DNA of 64,000 nt from the NCBI GenBank assembly GCA_030998015.1, contig JARWMV010000235.1:1488001-1552000 (forward strand). The letters are read 5' to 3'. The DNA is from Ceratorhiza oryzae-sativae (lineage: Eukaryota > Basidiomycota > Agaricomycetes > Cantharellales > Ceratobasidiaceae). Position 1 is the stretch's first letter. The number at the start of each line of letters is the position of its first letter. The notes below the pieces were generated by a model. That model was not told the DNA's origin. It searched no databases and was given only the letters and a program-made list of their open reading frames with translations. The translations under genes were made by a program, and so were the position numbers. Shown piece by piece: positions 1 through 10,964 of the stretch.

Positions 1-300
1 CATAGTTGAGGCGAGCAAGCGGCCAATGGTATTGGGCGGTAAAGAGCAAATGAATAAATAGGACAAATACTAGAGTGAATACTATTCCGGTTATGAGTAT
101 TTGGATTGGTAGGGAGTACGCAAAAGCAGGTTGGAAAGGAAGATATGGGTCGCCAGGATACGCATCGGGCACTGATGAGTTATCACTGAGCCGGGTTTCA
201 GTGTGAAAATTTGTTCATGAGACAGCCTTTAATATAAATCATACCTTGATTGTGCGTAAACTCCTACTATCAATAGGCATAATGTCGCTGTCGTATCCAT
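1..300 (-). CDS. Multi-pass membrane protein, N-terminal part (runs off the left edge)
   Basis: Two exons can be read. The first starts at the ATG at 298-300 and encodes a signal-peptide-like start (MDTTATLCLLIVGVYAQS). The donor is a gtatga near 245 and the acceptor is the CAG near 188. The junction restores one frame giving a short polar stretch (SSDNSSVPDAYPGDPY) and then a long hydrophobic segment (PIQILITGIVFTLVFVLF) followed by FTAQYHWPLARLNY at the window edge. This looks like the amino end of a secretory-pathway or plasma-membrane protein whose remaining membrane spans lie outside the window. I recognise the FTAQYHWPLA type of motif as belonging to uncharacterised basidiomycete membrane proteins, but assign no function. 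Confidence 0.55.
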
Positions 301-2283
301 CGCATTGGTGGTGGTGGTTGTGTTGTGACATCGTGTGACACGCTTGGCTCGGTGGCCTTAGTATCACGTGATATGGTGAACTTGGCGCCTAGAGTTCTAC
401 GTCATCTCACCTCATTTGTACACAATTGCCTGTGTGCGTTAGCCGCATAATTTCAGGGAGTAATTTTTTAAAATAGGATAAATCGCGTTGAATTTATCCA
501 CGAGAGAGCACACTTTCAACTGGGTTTCCATTCGCACAATCATTCTCTTCGGCTAAAATCCAAAAATCTAACTAGCGCGAACTAGCCCAGTAGGCTTTGG
601 CGCACTCACTAGATCCTAGTCGGGCCAGAATCCGGCGCTGCTCCGAGTCTAGCGAGTGCTCCAAAGCTTGCTTCGACAGCGATAAGCTACCACAGGCTCA
701 TTAGAAATCGGGGGATTCGCGGACCAACCTTGCCCACGATTATATGACAGGTTTCTAACGCAACGTCAACGAGCCCGAGTAACCCTTCGCCCCCTATCAT
801 CTCTGATCAATAAGCAACGCATATAGCTTGTACCGTCACAGATCCTGAACTCACCAAGCGCTTAATTCACTCATCCAAGTTTTGCCGAACAAAATTTCCG
901 TTGTGTATCCAGCCAAGAATCACCATCCAAAGCGTTTTAGCACCCAGGTGAAGGCAAGGGTTAATTTCAGTACCGCTATAAATATATATCAACACATTAA
1001 GCGCCCATGTGCCATGCTGGCCTGAACAAATAGCCCAGCACGGCCACCATTTCAGCAAGGTCTCCTGCAGGTAACCGCACTAACTCGTTTTCACCCTACA
1101 TCTATCTAAAACTACCCTCCGATACGCTTTCCCCCTGCCACAATACCTGGCGTAGTTTCAGCACGCTGGAGCTTCTTGTTCTCCATTATTATCCTGACCA
1201 GCCACTGAGGGATCTATCGATCATACTGTCTCTGGTGGTAACAAGCCTACTTCTATATTCTAGACGATTCTAGAAAACTACGTTCATAGCTCACATTCGA
1301 CTTAAATGACCGTTTCTGGGCTAGGGGCATAGTTAGTCAAAATTCTCGCTTTCCAAACGGCGATCAAGGGTAGGGGGCATGTGCGGCTCGCTAAGCCGCC
1401 TGTTAGTATTGAGGCAAAGCTGAAGAACAATAATGAAATCTATCCTCGGCTTGGAGTAAAAGAAGATGGATTTCCGACTCTAGGAACAGTCCACTGCAAG
1501 AGATTATCGTATGGTACCTCCAGGGCCTTTCTCGACTCGGATGACCGCTCCTCGCCGTAAAAATTGTGCGCTGGTATTCGCTTATACTTAGGCTCCCGAG
1601 GGGTCAGCGATTTTGCTAGGCTTTCGCCTCTAAGCAATACTCTAGCATGCTCTTGTTCACTTCTTTTTCTGGACCGCCCAGTTCTTAGTCCGTCAAGTGG
1701 CAACGTTTTTCTCGCTCTCTTTTGTTTGACAATGCATGACATCTATCTGAAAGGCGAACACAAGGTAGCATCACAACTATTTTTTAATCTCGCGGCTGCC
1801 TTCGTACACTTGTTTCGATATTACGTTTTGTGACGCACGGGCCGACATCAAACGGCCTAAAACCCCACCCAAACCCTAGAGAGACTCTCGTACTAGAAGT
1901 TGGCATAAGAAAAAGACGTTCTTTAGGTCCCGCTCGTCCACTGACACACTAGAGTAAAGAGAATCCCTGCGTAGCACCTGAATGTCATGGGGATTTAAGA
2001 ATCAACCCTTGAATCCTGCGACTTATGGATATGGCAGCACTAAATCAGGTGTTCGATAGTTTACCGCTGGACGCTCGTTGATGTACGGCTAGAAATAGCG
2101 AGGTACGTAATATAGACAATCCAGTCCACGTGGTAAAATGCCAAAGATATCCTTAATAAAAAATTCACTCGCGCTTGATATAAGGGAATATAAAATCGAC
2201 TTTATTCGGCGTGTTTACATCACGGCTATGTTCAGTGGAGACAACAGTTTATCACGACAGGGCAAATCCAAGCGATATCCAAT
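301..2283. other. Intergenic stretch with no supported gene
   Basis: About 2 kb between the start of the left-edge membrane gene and the 3' end of the deacetylase gene. Short open frames exist on both strands (for example 1440-1742 and 1564-1833), but they overlap each other, have no splice-consistent extensions and no recognisable motifs. The first ~250 bases (300-550) are the probable promoter of the left-edge gene. I see no tRNA, transposase or inverted repeat. Confidence 0.4.
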
Positions 2284-4774
2284 TCACTTGGACCATACCA
2301 TCTTGCCAGCGACCCAAGTACTCAATACTTCACCTTCTAGGCTCATTACAACTAGATCAGCATCGGCTCCCGCACGAAGGGTTCTGCACAGGAATGAATA
2401 AATACCCACGGTCCCTTGTGGAGTATCACACACCCTTTACGAGCCTCGATGCCAACGCACTTGGCGGGATTGTATGTCGCGCATTTGATTGCCTGGCCAA
2501 GTGTGCTGGAAGTAAACTCCATAAAGTTACGAATGCACTTAGGAAGGGTGACGACACTGAAGAATTGCGTTGAGTTGAGCTCGTAAACTAAATGGACGTC
2601 TTCTCACCTTCCGGCCAGCGTATCCGTGCCTTCGATGAACAACGTGTCCCTATTCTTCACCAAGCGCTTGCCGTCACGCCAATCATGCACGCCATCGGGC
2701 AAATTAGGATCGAGCATTGACATAGCTGTAAGCTAGAGCTTAGCAGGGCCCAAGACGCGTAGAATTTAACCACTCACCGTCCGTGACCAAGATGCATCCG
2801 TCAGGGTGTGCCGTATATGCAAGCTATTTGTGAGGAGATGATGCGTGGGCGACGTGTTTGAATCTCGGGTGAACGGAGGTGGGTTACCTTGACACTGTTA
2901 GGATGGGAATGTATGCCGTCGACGATAATCCCATAGAAGGGGCGCTCTAGGGGCTCCATAGTACCCGAAGCTAGGGGAGGAATTGGTGAGAGTGCATACC
3001 TGACCCCACCGGTGTGACTCACCATTGGCGACGGGGGTGCCAGACACTCGACCGACGACCAGTGACCTCCCAATAGGAGTCTGGGGAGGGGTGAGCATCT
3101 CCTCGAGAGCTTCTGCACCAACAGGTGGTGGGGTGGGTTTATTCGGGTTTGTGGTACTAATATTCTTGTACAATGCTCTCCCGGCGAGGACTTTAGGTCC
3201 TGCATTCGAGGGACTAGCCTTGTCTGGAGCGTAGGCGGAGCGCACAGGCTTCCAACCGATTGGGGGATTATTTAGGAGACAATCGAACATGACATACCCT
3301 GGGAACTCCGCCAGTATCCACCTTACCCGCTTTACTCGAGCCGAGTAGGCCGATAATGGATGGGTCGCGGTGGTGAAGCTGGGGCATAGCATTGAATAAG
3401 TGAGTAATTAGTCGGGCACCGCGCTCGACGGCAGCGGTGGCCGTTGCGGTAGGCGCGATACTAAGTGAATTATCTCAGTGAGGGAGGGGGAAGAAGAGCA
3501 GAAGGGATGAAAGCGAGGGATGCCAAGCCAGATTCAGAGTCAAGCATTGCAGCTCGGAGGCGCTTGCATCTCAAAAATTTTGAGCTCACAAGGCGTTTCG
3601 AGCGGCACATGTGAGCTTAGATCCGCTCGAGACGCTCGGCGGGATTAGGAGTATGGCATTGCGCGTGGGTGGGATGAGTTGCACGCAAGGGAGGAGAGCT
3701 GGAGTGGCACGAGGAATCAATCAAGTGGGTTTACCTATGTCCAATGGAAAACACCACGCCACGTTCTACGAGTGGTGAGACGGCCCCGAGGACGCCTTCA
3801 AGCTCTGGCGCTGCCGTGATTATCCGAACCCCACCGGCGTATCTCTGCTCCGAGAACTTAAAGTTAACCATTTTCCGATATAGTGCAAACGATCCAAACC
3901 GGAGGGCTCACCTGGAGTGCCGCCGGGCTGTATACGTCCTCCATCGTGGAAATTCCCTCTGAGGCCAAGAGGAGCATTGATTGCGTATGTGCACCACGTT
4001 TGGCTGGCTGGAGGAACGGCCCTGCTCGCAAATGCAATCAGTATCGGTGCTAGAGTGATGGCCGGGCACTTGAAGCGCTCGTTGTTACCTCATTAAGCAC
4101 ATGGGTCGCTTCGCGTCAGAGAAACACGAAGGAAACGTACCTTCAGCATGCCAGCCTAATAGGTTAGCACCGCGAGGTGCTGCCCTTGGAGCCAAGAGAG
4201 ACAAAAGCTTGGGGTAAATGGTGCGAGACTGGGTCACGATCGTGGGTACGAGACTGGCGAAGATCGTCAAACAATTCAGAGAAGATCCTTTCCGTCGGAT
4301 AAGGATATTTAGATGCGCTCACCCGGTCACACCAGTTTGGACAATGTTATTGGCGACCTTGATCAACGACTCGACATAGCTCCGATCAGCTGCGATCTCC
4401 TCCTCAGAGCTTCGCGGAACGCCTTTGTTATCATTGTAGATGCTGAAGTCCACTCCAAAAGCGCCGTTGATTTGAATATCCAGTAGACCCGGCGCGAGAA
4501 CAGCCCCGTTTAGGTCCACAATACGTGACGGCCGAGTTCTGCGAGCAAAGAAAGTATGCTATGGATCTTTTGAGATAGATCCATCTGATAACATGAACCT
4601 TCTTACCTGGGCGTCCAGGATAAGTCCCAGCTCCGAATCAATCCATAAATCGCGGGAAAAAAGGGATCCATCTTCAAGTGCAAGTAAGCAGTTGGTAAAA
4701 CAAACGAGGTTATTGTCTTCGGACATCTTCTTGGATGCGTTGCGCTGTAAATCGATGTTTATTGGAACGTTCAA
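2284..4774 (-). CDS. N-acetylglucosamine-6-phosphate deacetylase
   Basis: Hydrolyses GlcNAc-6-phosphate to glucosamine-6-phosphate and acetate in the cytosol, a step of chitin-monomer catabolism. Exon 1 (4607-4774) starts [10 protein letters not shown]. Exon 2 (4323-4538) carries [18 protein letters not shown], the family signature near the N terminus, and joins through GVTG to [15 protein letters not shown] (about 4150) holds the conserved H/E of the metal site. [11 protein letters not shown] (about 2915) holds the two conserved histidines, and CILVTDA precedes [14 protein letters not shown] and EGTDTLAG. The gene ends [11 protein letters not shown], stop 2284-2286. All junctions examined use GT-AG and keep frame. 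The start could be the second Met (4726). No disabling change was seen. It lies 9-14 kb from a permease and a GlcNAc kinase that would serve the same pathway. Confidence 0.9.
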
Positions 4775-5442
4775 CTAGGCCGGCTTACAGCTCGAGAAAT
4801 TCGGTGCGAGGGCGGGCGGGTCTTGTGAATCGTGACTAATACGAAGCTTCGCCACAAAATATGACATGCCAGCAGTTTATTCTAATTTTTGGTCCCATGG
4901 CCTTGCCGACATAGGCGGCGAGTCGTCTTGACTCAGCCGAGCCATGCCATTGCTGTTTCGCGTGGGAAAATCCGTCGAAACTGTCATATCCACATCTACT
5001 AAGCGCCAAGCTCTCGATTCGATGCACGTGATGCTCTGGTGCCGAGAGCCGCAAGCCCTTTGTTGCCCGCCCATGGTGTAGCTGACAAAGGTCAAATCAC
5101 CTGGCTAGCTTCTTCACCGATGAGGCCTTATTGTTCGCCATTATCATAGCAACAGATAAGTGGCGAGATGGCGTAGGCCTGTTCCAGCACAAAGAGCCCC
5201 GATTGCTTTTCGCCTTGGACACAAAATAAGCCCAAAGAGGATGGAGTATTTAGCGAGGCATGAGTTGCCTCTTCAGTCATCACACCTTGCATCTCACCTA
5301 CACTGTCTTTTCTTTGTGCCGATCCCCAACGATCTTTGATACTGAATCCACACTGCCATGCCTCTCAGCACCCCTATCTCGACAATTGCTTGCAGTACGG
5401 CGGATCTTGGAACCATGGAGTAAGGCAACAACGAACCAGCCA

Positions 5443-6440
5443 ATGCGACTGGGAGCGAGCCTGACCCCACCTTCCCCGAACAGTTACCTCGACGCATACA
5501 TCCACGATACATCTTTGATGCATGTGAGATATCCTCGGACCATCATCTTCTTTACCACTCTAATACCCCACGTGCAAGAACACGCTCATTCGTGGCTTCA
5601 ATGCCATCGCAACTCGAGCTATGAAAATCCAGCCTTCGGAAATTTCTGCTTTCGCAACTTACGTGGCGGCATTTTGTGAAACTCTTCGGCGGCATTGTGA
5701 AGGTATTTCGACCGTCACCCAACGAGGGATATTTTTGTTCACCTGCAGGACATAGGAGAGAACATGAAAGTTTTTCCTCAGCTCGCCATGCATGTCGAGT
5801 TAGATGGCTCAGATAATCTTGCGGTTCTACAAAAACTCGAGCGAGTCGAAGAATGGGTCCGAGAAACGATCGAAGTTAGTTTATGCGCTTCTTTCACCAT
5901 CCGTTTCACACTAGAAATTGCCTTCCATCCCAATAGACACCGGAAAAGGCTGATCCTACGGAGCTCAAATCGGCGATGGAGATCCTCGCTCCAGTCTTTA
6001 GCTCCAACATGCACGATCAGGTGTGTTGCAATTTTTACGGTTTTCATCAGCGCTATTCTGAACTCTCTTTCGTTTAGGTAAAACGAATGTGCCCAGCCTT
6101 GCTGCGGCCATTCACCTCCGGTGCAGAGCTCCGAGCGCTCGTTAACGGTCAGAAGTTTCACCAAACATAAACTGGTTGAGGCTAATTGAGATGATTCGCA
6201 GATGATATCATATGGATTGGCCAAAATTCACGAATCGAATATCTATTGCCGTTCTTGTTTCTGCACCACGACCGCGACACGAATGCATTTTGGCCAGGGC
6301 TACCTGCTGAGGCTAAAGCAGCCCTGCCAGCGCTAGTTGAAATGCATAGCGAGTACGTTCAAAATGTGGTGGGACCAGTTTGGCTGCAAGTTATTGATCG
6401 TGACACTACAGGTCTTGGATGTATGCGCCATACAGCGTAG
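5443..6440 (+). CDS. Hemerythrin-like (HHE) domain protein, divergent
   Basis: Four short exons give one protein of about 230 residues. Exon 1 ends DTSLMH; exon 2 begins NTLIRGFNAI (acceptor near 5578), so the junction creates MHNTLIRG, typical of fungal hemerythrin-like proteins. Exon 3 has FPQLAMHVELDG and LERVEEWV; later exons give ELKSAMEILAPVF, MHDQVKRMCPALL and LLPFLFLHHDRD. The family normally has an HHHHxxEExxFP-type metal-binding helix; here the equivalent is RRHCEDIGENMKVFP, so several iron ligands are missing. Known members bind a di-iron centre or have no proven activity. Start chosen at the ATG at 5443 (MRLGASLTPP); it is the least certain part. The last codons (VIDRDTTGLGC) may hide a further intron. 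Confidence 0.6.
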
Positions 6441-7237
6441 CAGGAATTCTATAGAATACCGCTCCAGGCGCTCTTTGTAGCTTCAATCTGATCTCTCGCT
6501 CATAGTCAATTCTTCCGCTTTCTTGCATGCATGTTCTTTGATCCGTATAGTTATTTAATTCGGGATATAACGAGTGCTTGGTGTAAGGAATTAGATCGTC
6601 ATTTCTCAATTGAATTCGTATCAAAATTAGTTTGATGTAAAACTCAAAGGGACAACGGATAGGGGCTATCGCCAATTTTGTCAATGCTAACCCCGCCGTT
6701 TGCCGGACCAGTACGTAGCGTTTGGGCACGTCTTGCCCAATACGTAGGACAAAACCACTGCCACAGCGCAGCCGAACTGATGTTGTCTCGGCGGAGCTAT
6801 CGTATGAGCAGTCCGGCCTGTAGTTGTGACACTTTGACGCCTCTCCACCAGCTCTATCGTCTCCGAACCACAGCGGCTGAGAGAGTAGTCTGAGGTGGGT
6901 TCTCTGACTGATCACACCCATGTGTCTGATACTGATGCTCATCTTGGGGTAGCCACTCTTCATGCTATTTGCGCCAGCAGCCAGTGGATCCGTCCGCACC
7001 CAGCGCATTGTACCAAACTCCTCGCGGTCAATGCATGGGCGTGCCTGACAGAGCGCCCATGGAGTGCACCGTCCAAGCCTGGTTGCTCTTTGCTCCCTCG
7101 CGCCGCATATAAGCTCTCTGAAAACTTGCTATGGCTACCAGAGCCGTCCTTGATTTGTTGACGTGAGCTTAGACTTTCTTTTATTCGTTAACGAAACTGA
7201 TACATTCGATACTAGCTATTATACATTACTAATAAAG
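6441..7237. other. Intergenic stretch, no supported gene
   Basis: About 800 bases. The longest open frame is a 200-codon one on the minus strand (6406-7008). It overlaps the 3' end of the HHE gene, shows no domain-like periodicity and has no splice-consistent extension, so I do not call it. The last ~70 bases hold the probable leader of the next predicted gene. Confidence 0.35.
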
Positions 7238-8428
7238 ATGGCGTCTTCTCGTCTTCCTGTCGCCCAGGCTCCTGCTTTGCCTGCACAGCCCTTGTCGTAA
7301 GCCGTCAATAGGCTATTATTGTGCGATAACTAATAGTGTTTGACTAAACAGTGCTCCACCAGATCCGTCGCCTTTAATGCGATCCTTGGTGCAACAGGGA
7401 GTGGTCGCCGCTCCTCTGGGAACTCTACCAGAGGAGGGTGTTCAGTGAATGGGCTGCTTGAACGAGCTGAAGACCGAGGAGAGTTGAGCGGGTGAAGTGC
7501 GATACTATATGTAGGACATCTTGTCACTGTCATTACTTTGTATTCGATTTTCCCACTATGTCCAGTATGGATTGCACTTTCACCCCACTATGGTCTCGAG
7601 AGATCAGATATCGGAGGCTCCAGGTATCGCGCCGATTAACGAAACAATGGCTTTCTTGATATAGAAAGACGTTCAGGATCCCCCGGCATGTAGTGAGGTA
7701 CGACGTGCGCGCGGAACGTTCACTGCGATGGTTCGGCCTCGTGGGTCGTGGATCTCACGCGGGTCTGGAACATCACCGTTGGCGTCTAGCTCCAAGTTTG
7801 TCTGCCATGATAGTTTCCGAAATTGGCAAGCCCGCGCTTATGTGTGCAGCCCAGTCTGGGCATAAGATATCATTTTCAACGATGTCGAGGCGCCCATACT
7901 ATATCTATCGGCTTCTTCGCGTGCAGAGATGGCGTGTATCACGCAATTCTCGAGTTTCTAACCACCGCCCACTAGCTGATGATGTTTCAGAATAGACATC
8001 GAGCATATCTTCGCTTCGATTACTACACAGCATCACTTCCTGTGGGCGGAATGGCATCTGAGTTTGACAACGCTTGGAATTTATATATGAAGGTTCAACT
8101 GAACCTGGAATTGTCTCACTTGTTCTGCATTCTTGTAGGCGTATTCTTATTTTAATTGTCTACGACTCAGCGTCACTAACGCACCCTCCTGACATAGGCC
8201 CGAGTCTAACTTACCGTATGTCAACTCTTCAACACAGTCTCAGAGGGGTACCTGGGGTTCTGTAAGTTGAATCTCTATTTATTTAAGATTATGGTATAAG
8301 ACAAACACTAGACTAATTGCCTTTCTAGACCTGATGAGGATAGCACCCCACCGTCCCTCTCGCAACCAGTGATTCCTAGTAACAACAGGTTCCCGATTCC
8401 ATTCCATGTAAATTTAATGAAGTCATGA
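7238..8428 (+). pseudogene. Fragmentary hypothetical gene
   Basis: Starts MASSRLPVAQAPALPAQPLS, then a GT-AG intron (about 7299-7351) leads in frame to APPDPSPLMRSLVQQG and APLGTLPEEG. The frame then stops unless one base is restored in the GGG at 7437-7439, after which CSVNGLLERAEDRGELSG follows. Further coding-like pieces occur at 8000-8090 (RHRAYLRFDYYTASLPVGG) and at 8218-8428 (MSTLQHSLRGVPGVL, an intron, then PDEDSTPPSLSQPV). I cannot join all the pieces, and do not recognise the product. It could be a real gene with sequence errors, or a decaying one; the joining of the two ends into one gene is a guess. Confidence 0.3.
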
Positions 8429-8813
8429 AATCCACTCTCAATGATGCGCAGATTTGTTTGATTTAAGGATCAACATTGACCATATAGGCTCACAGGGCCC
8501 ACAGGAAAATCGGCGAGTGATTGGGAGCATCGCAGGAACAAACTATCAGGGTTGATTCCCAGCCGATTTGGGCGCCAGGATGGCCCCGAAACAAATTATT
8601 ATGGGCGCTCGTTGAGGCTCACAGCACCAGGAGATGCTCGACAGTGCTGCGAGCCAGGGTACGGCAAGACACGAGGACCGAAGGGATTCGGTGGCTGGGG
8701 TCTGAAATCACGTGTAGGTATCGCTATTTGAAATATAGCTATTTGAAACACACGAAAGTTGGACTTGGTGCACACCACCTAAGAGGAGCTGAGCACTCTA
8801 CGACCTTGCCGAC
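8429..8813. other. Promoter-side intergenic stretch of the F-box gene
   Basis: About 385 bases between the fragmentary gene and the F-box start codon. It contains a local near-repeat (GCTATTTGAAATA / GCTATTTGAAACA, about 8723-8750) and no recognisable gene. Confidence 0.3.
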
Positions 8814-10785
8814 ATGCATCGGTCTCGCAAAAAGCGCACACTTGGGGCCATATCTCACCGAAGACCGAAAGCAATAGACCTCGGTCTGAACCTTGACCTC
8901 GTACTTCCTCCCCCTCCCACCATCATCGACGTAGACTCCTCAAGTGGCGGCGAGAAAACTCCCAAACAGATTGAAGCAGCGCCTCTCTCGCCTCCTGCAT
9001 TTTGTCTACTGCCGACGGAACTGATTATCCGAATTCTTCGCGCTGTTGCACTCTCTCGACGCGACCTGGTCAACCTTGCGCTCGTGAGCCGTCAAGTCAA
9101 CGAGTTTGTCACACCGATACTCTACGAGAACGTTCGAGTTCGCGCATCGACACTCCCTACTGACGCGTCTGGCGCGTATTTGGTCAATGCGGACGCAGAG
9201 CCAGCCATCCCTGCCCATTGTTTACGCTTGGCCCGTGATCCGGACTTGGGAAAACATGTACGCACACTCCACGTGTCCGAAATCCACAAGCGGCACGGCC
9301 CTCTCGTCACTTGTCTTCCTGTTATGGTCGACAACATGCCCTATTTGCAAGCATTCCGTTGGGATGTTATATCAGGATTGGATGTTGAGTCGTCTAACCT
9401 TATATTAGACGCGGTCCGGATTGTCGAGAGCTTCGCTCCTTGAGACTTGGCGCCAAAATTGGTGTCAACTTCAACGAGACAGATAACCACATTCAGGTAA
9501 GACAAAAGCTCAATGCTATCGCTAGGACCTGACCCTTGACCCTCAGATATCTGGCTTCCAAGGGTTACATGATTTATCATTCCGAGTACTCAATTCCATC
9601 CATGATGACAGTACGTTGCTTTTCATCGGGGCCAAGGTTATGATGCTAAGGGTCTGGGTCAGTTGCACGTGTTATCATACAAATAATCACATCCATAGTT
9701 GGCGCATCCCCCGATCTTAGATCCCTCGACGTCCGGATTCCTGCCTACGGGTCTATCGGTGACTCTCTCCTTAGCGCCCCATATCGTTGGCCAAATCTCA
9801 CACGAGTGTCCCTATCCGGATTCCATGTACCCGAGACCGTGCTCGCTGGATTCCTTACGCGGCACATTGGAATCCGAGCATTGCGGCTCGATATTAGAGG
9901 CACCCAGTCCGTCGGTTTAGCGGTCTTGGGTATACCGCGACATTCCCTCGCATCGTTGCGTATGTTTGCAGGCACGCTTTCGAATGCGCTCGAAATCGTT
10001 GACGAACACGCTCTACGGCGCTCCCTTCGGGATGTTCGACTGATCGGGGGAAGCTGGCTTGGTTTTGGGCACCATGGCATTTCGAAACCTGTGGGGTTGA
10101 GGTTGTTGAAGGGGCTGTCTGTTCATCGGGGAATGCGTACTTTGCATTTGGATGGTGTTCCATTGGACATGGACGCAGAGTTGCTCAAGGCAACCGTCAA
10201 CGCATGCCCAGGCTTGAATCGCTCCGGTTTAGATGGCCAAAGCTATTGGAACATTCATACGTAAGCACCTTTTATATTTGTTCCAGCGAATATTCTCAAT
10301 CGTTGTCACCATTATAATAGGAAGAGCTGGCACACTCGTTGGGGCAATTCCATCGTCTTATCACGGTGGCCGTTCGCGTTCCCGACCTTAACAATGTGCT
10401 CGATCACTCTGACCCTCTGCCTCCGCCCCAAGTCGATCCTAATCCCCAAGTAACCCCCAGCACCCGTAAACGACACGAAATACGCCATGCTCCCCCGCCT
10501 AAACAACTCTACACACTCATGCCCGTCCACGTCGAGGCAACCGATGGAGTACAGAATATCGCTGGGTGGATGGTTGCGCATGCGTGTCGAAGGCTCGAGG
10601 TGTTTCACATTCTACCGCCAGTGGTCCGCGCTGGGGAAGTCTTGAAGGCTGTCTCGGGTTACACTGTCAGAATTACGAGATGGGCCGGATATGACTTGTG
10701 CGACGTGGAAGAAGCGTCGTCGGCGGATGCAGCTTTAGAGTTGGAGTGGAGCGATGAGTACGTGGAGGAAGTTTGTTCTGGTTAG
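8814..10785 (+). CDS. F-box protein with leucine-rich C-terminal region (two apparent 1-nt deletions)
   Basis: Residues ~66-110 carry an F-box: LLPTELIIRILRAVALSRRD, then LVNLALVSRQVNEFVTPILYENV. F-box proteins recruit substrates to SCF ubiquitin ligases through Skp1. The rest has LxxLxL spacing (LRSLRLGAKIG, LTRVSLSGFHV, IRALRLDIRG, MRTLHLDGVPL), like the degenerate LRRs of the large agaricomycete F-box family. Introns follow NHIQ (9497) and DD (about 9611) and lie near 10261-10320. Two frame breaks need one added base each: at 9418-9421 (AVR to NCRELRSLRL) and in the CCC at 10207-10209 (ACP to RLESLRF). With the second repaired, the exon enters the next intron in the phase that fits EELAHSLGQFH downstream. 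Either sequence errors or a pseudogene. Confidence 0.75.
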
Positions 10786-10964
10786 AGCTGCAGGAGTCAG
10801 TCGTGCCGGCCAAGTGAGCCGGAAAGTACTTGGGGACTTTAGTATGATATGGATAGGCTGATACCACACGCTCATTGCGCCTTACGAAACGACTGGAGAT
10901 CAGACGATGTAATGTGAATATTGGTACTTGGATCGCGTGTAATACATATTTGTTTCGCATTAGA

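Noticed and set aside
5260..5679. Using the ATG at 5260 as the start of the HHE gene
   Set aside because: The added residues (MSCLFSHHTLHLTYTVF) do not resemble the family; the ATG at 5443 gives a plausible N terminus.
6406..7008. 200-codon minus-strand open frame
   Set aside because: It overlaps the end of the HHE gene, has no motif or compositional signal of coding, and no splice-consistent neighbours.
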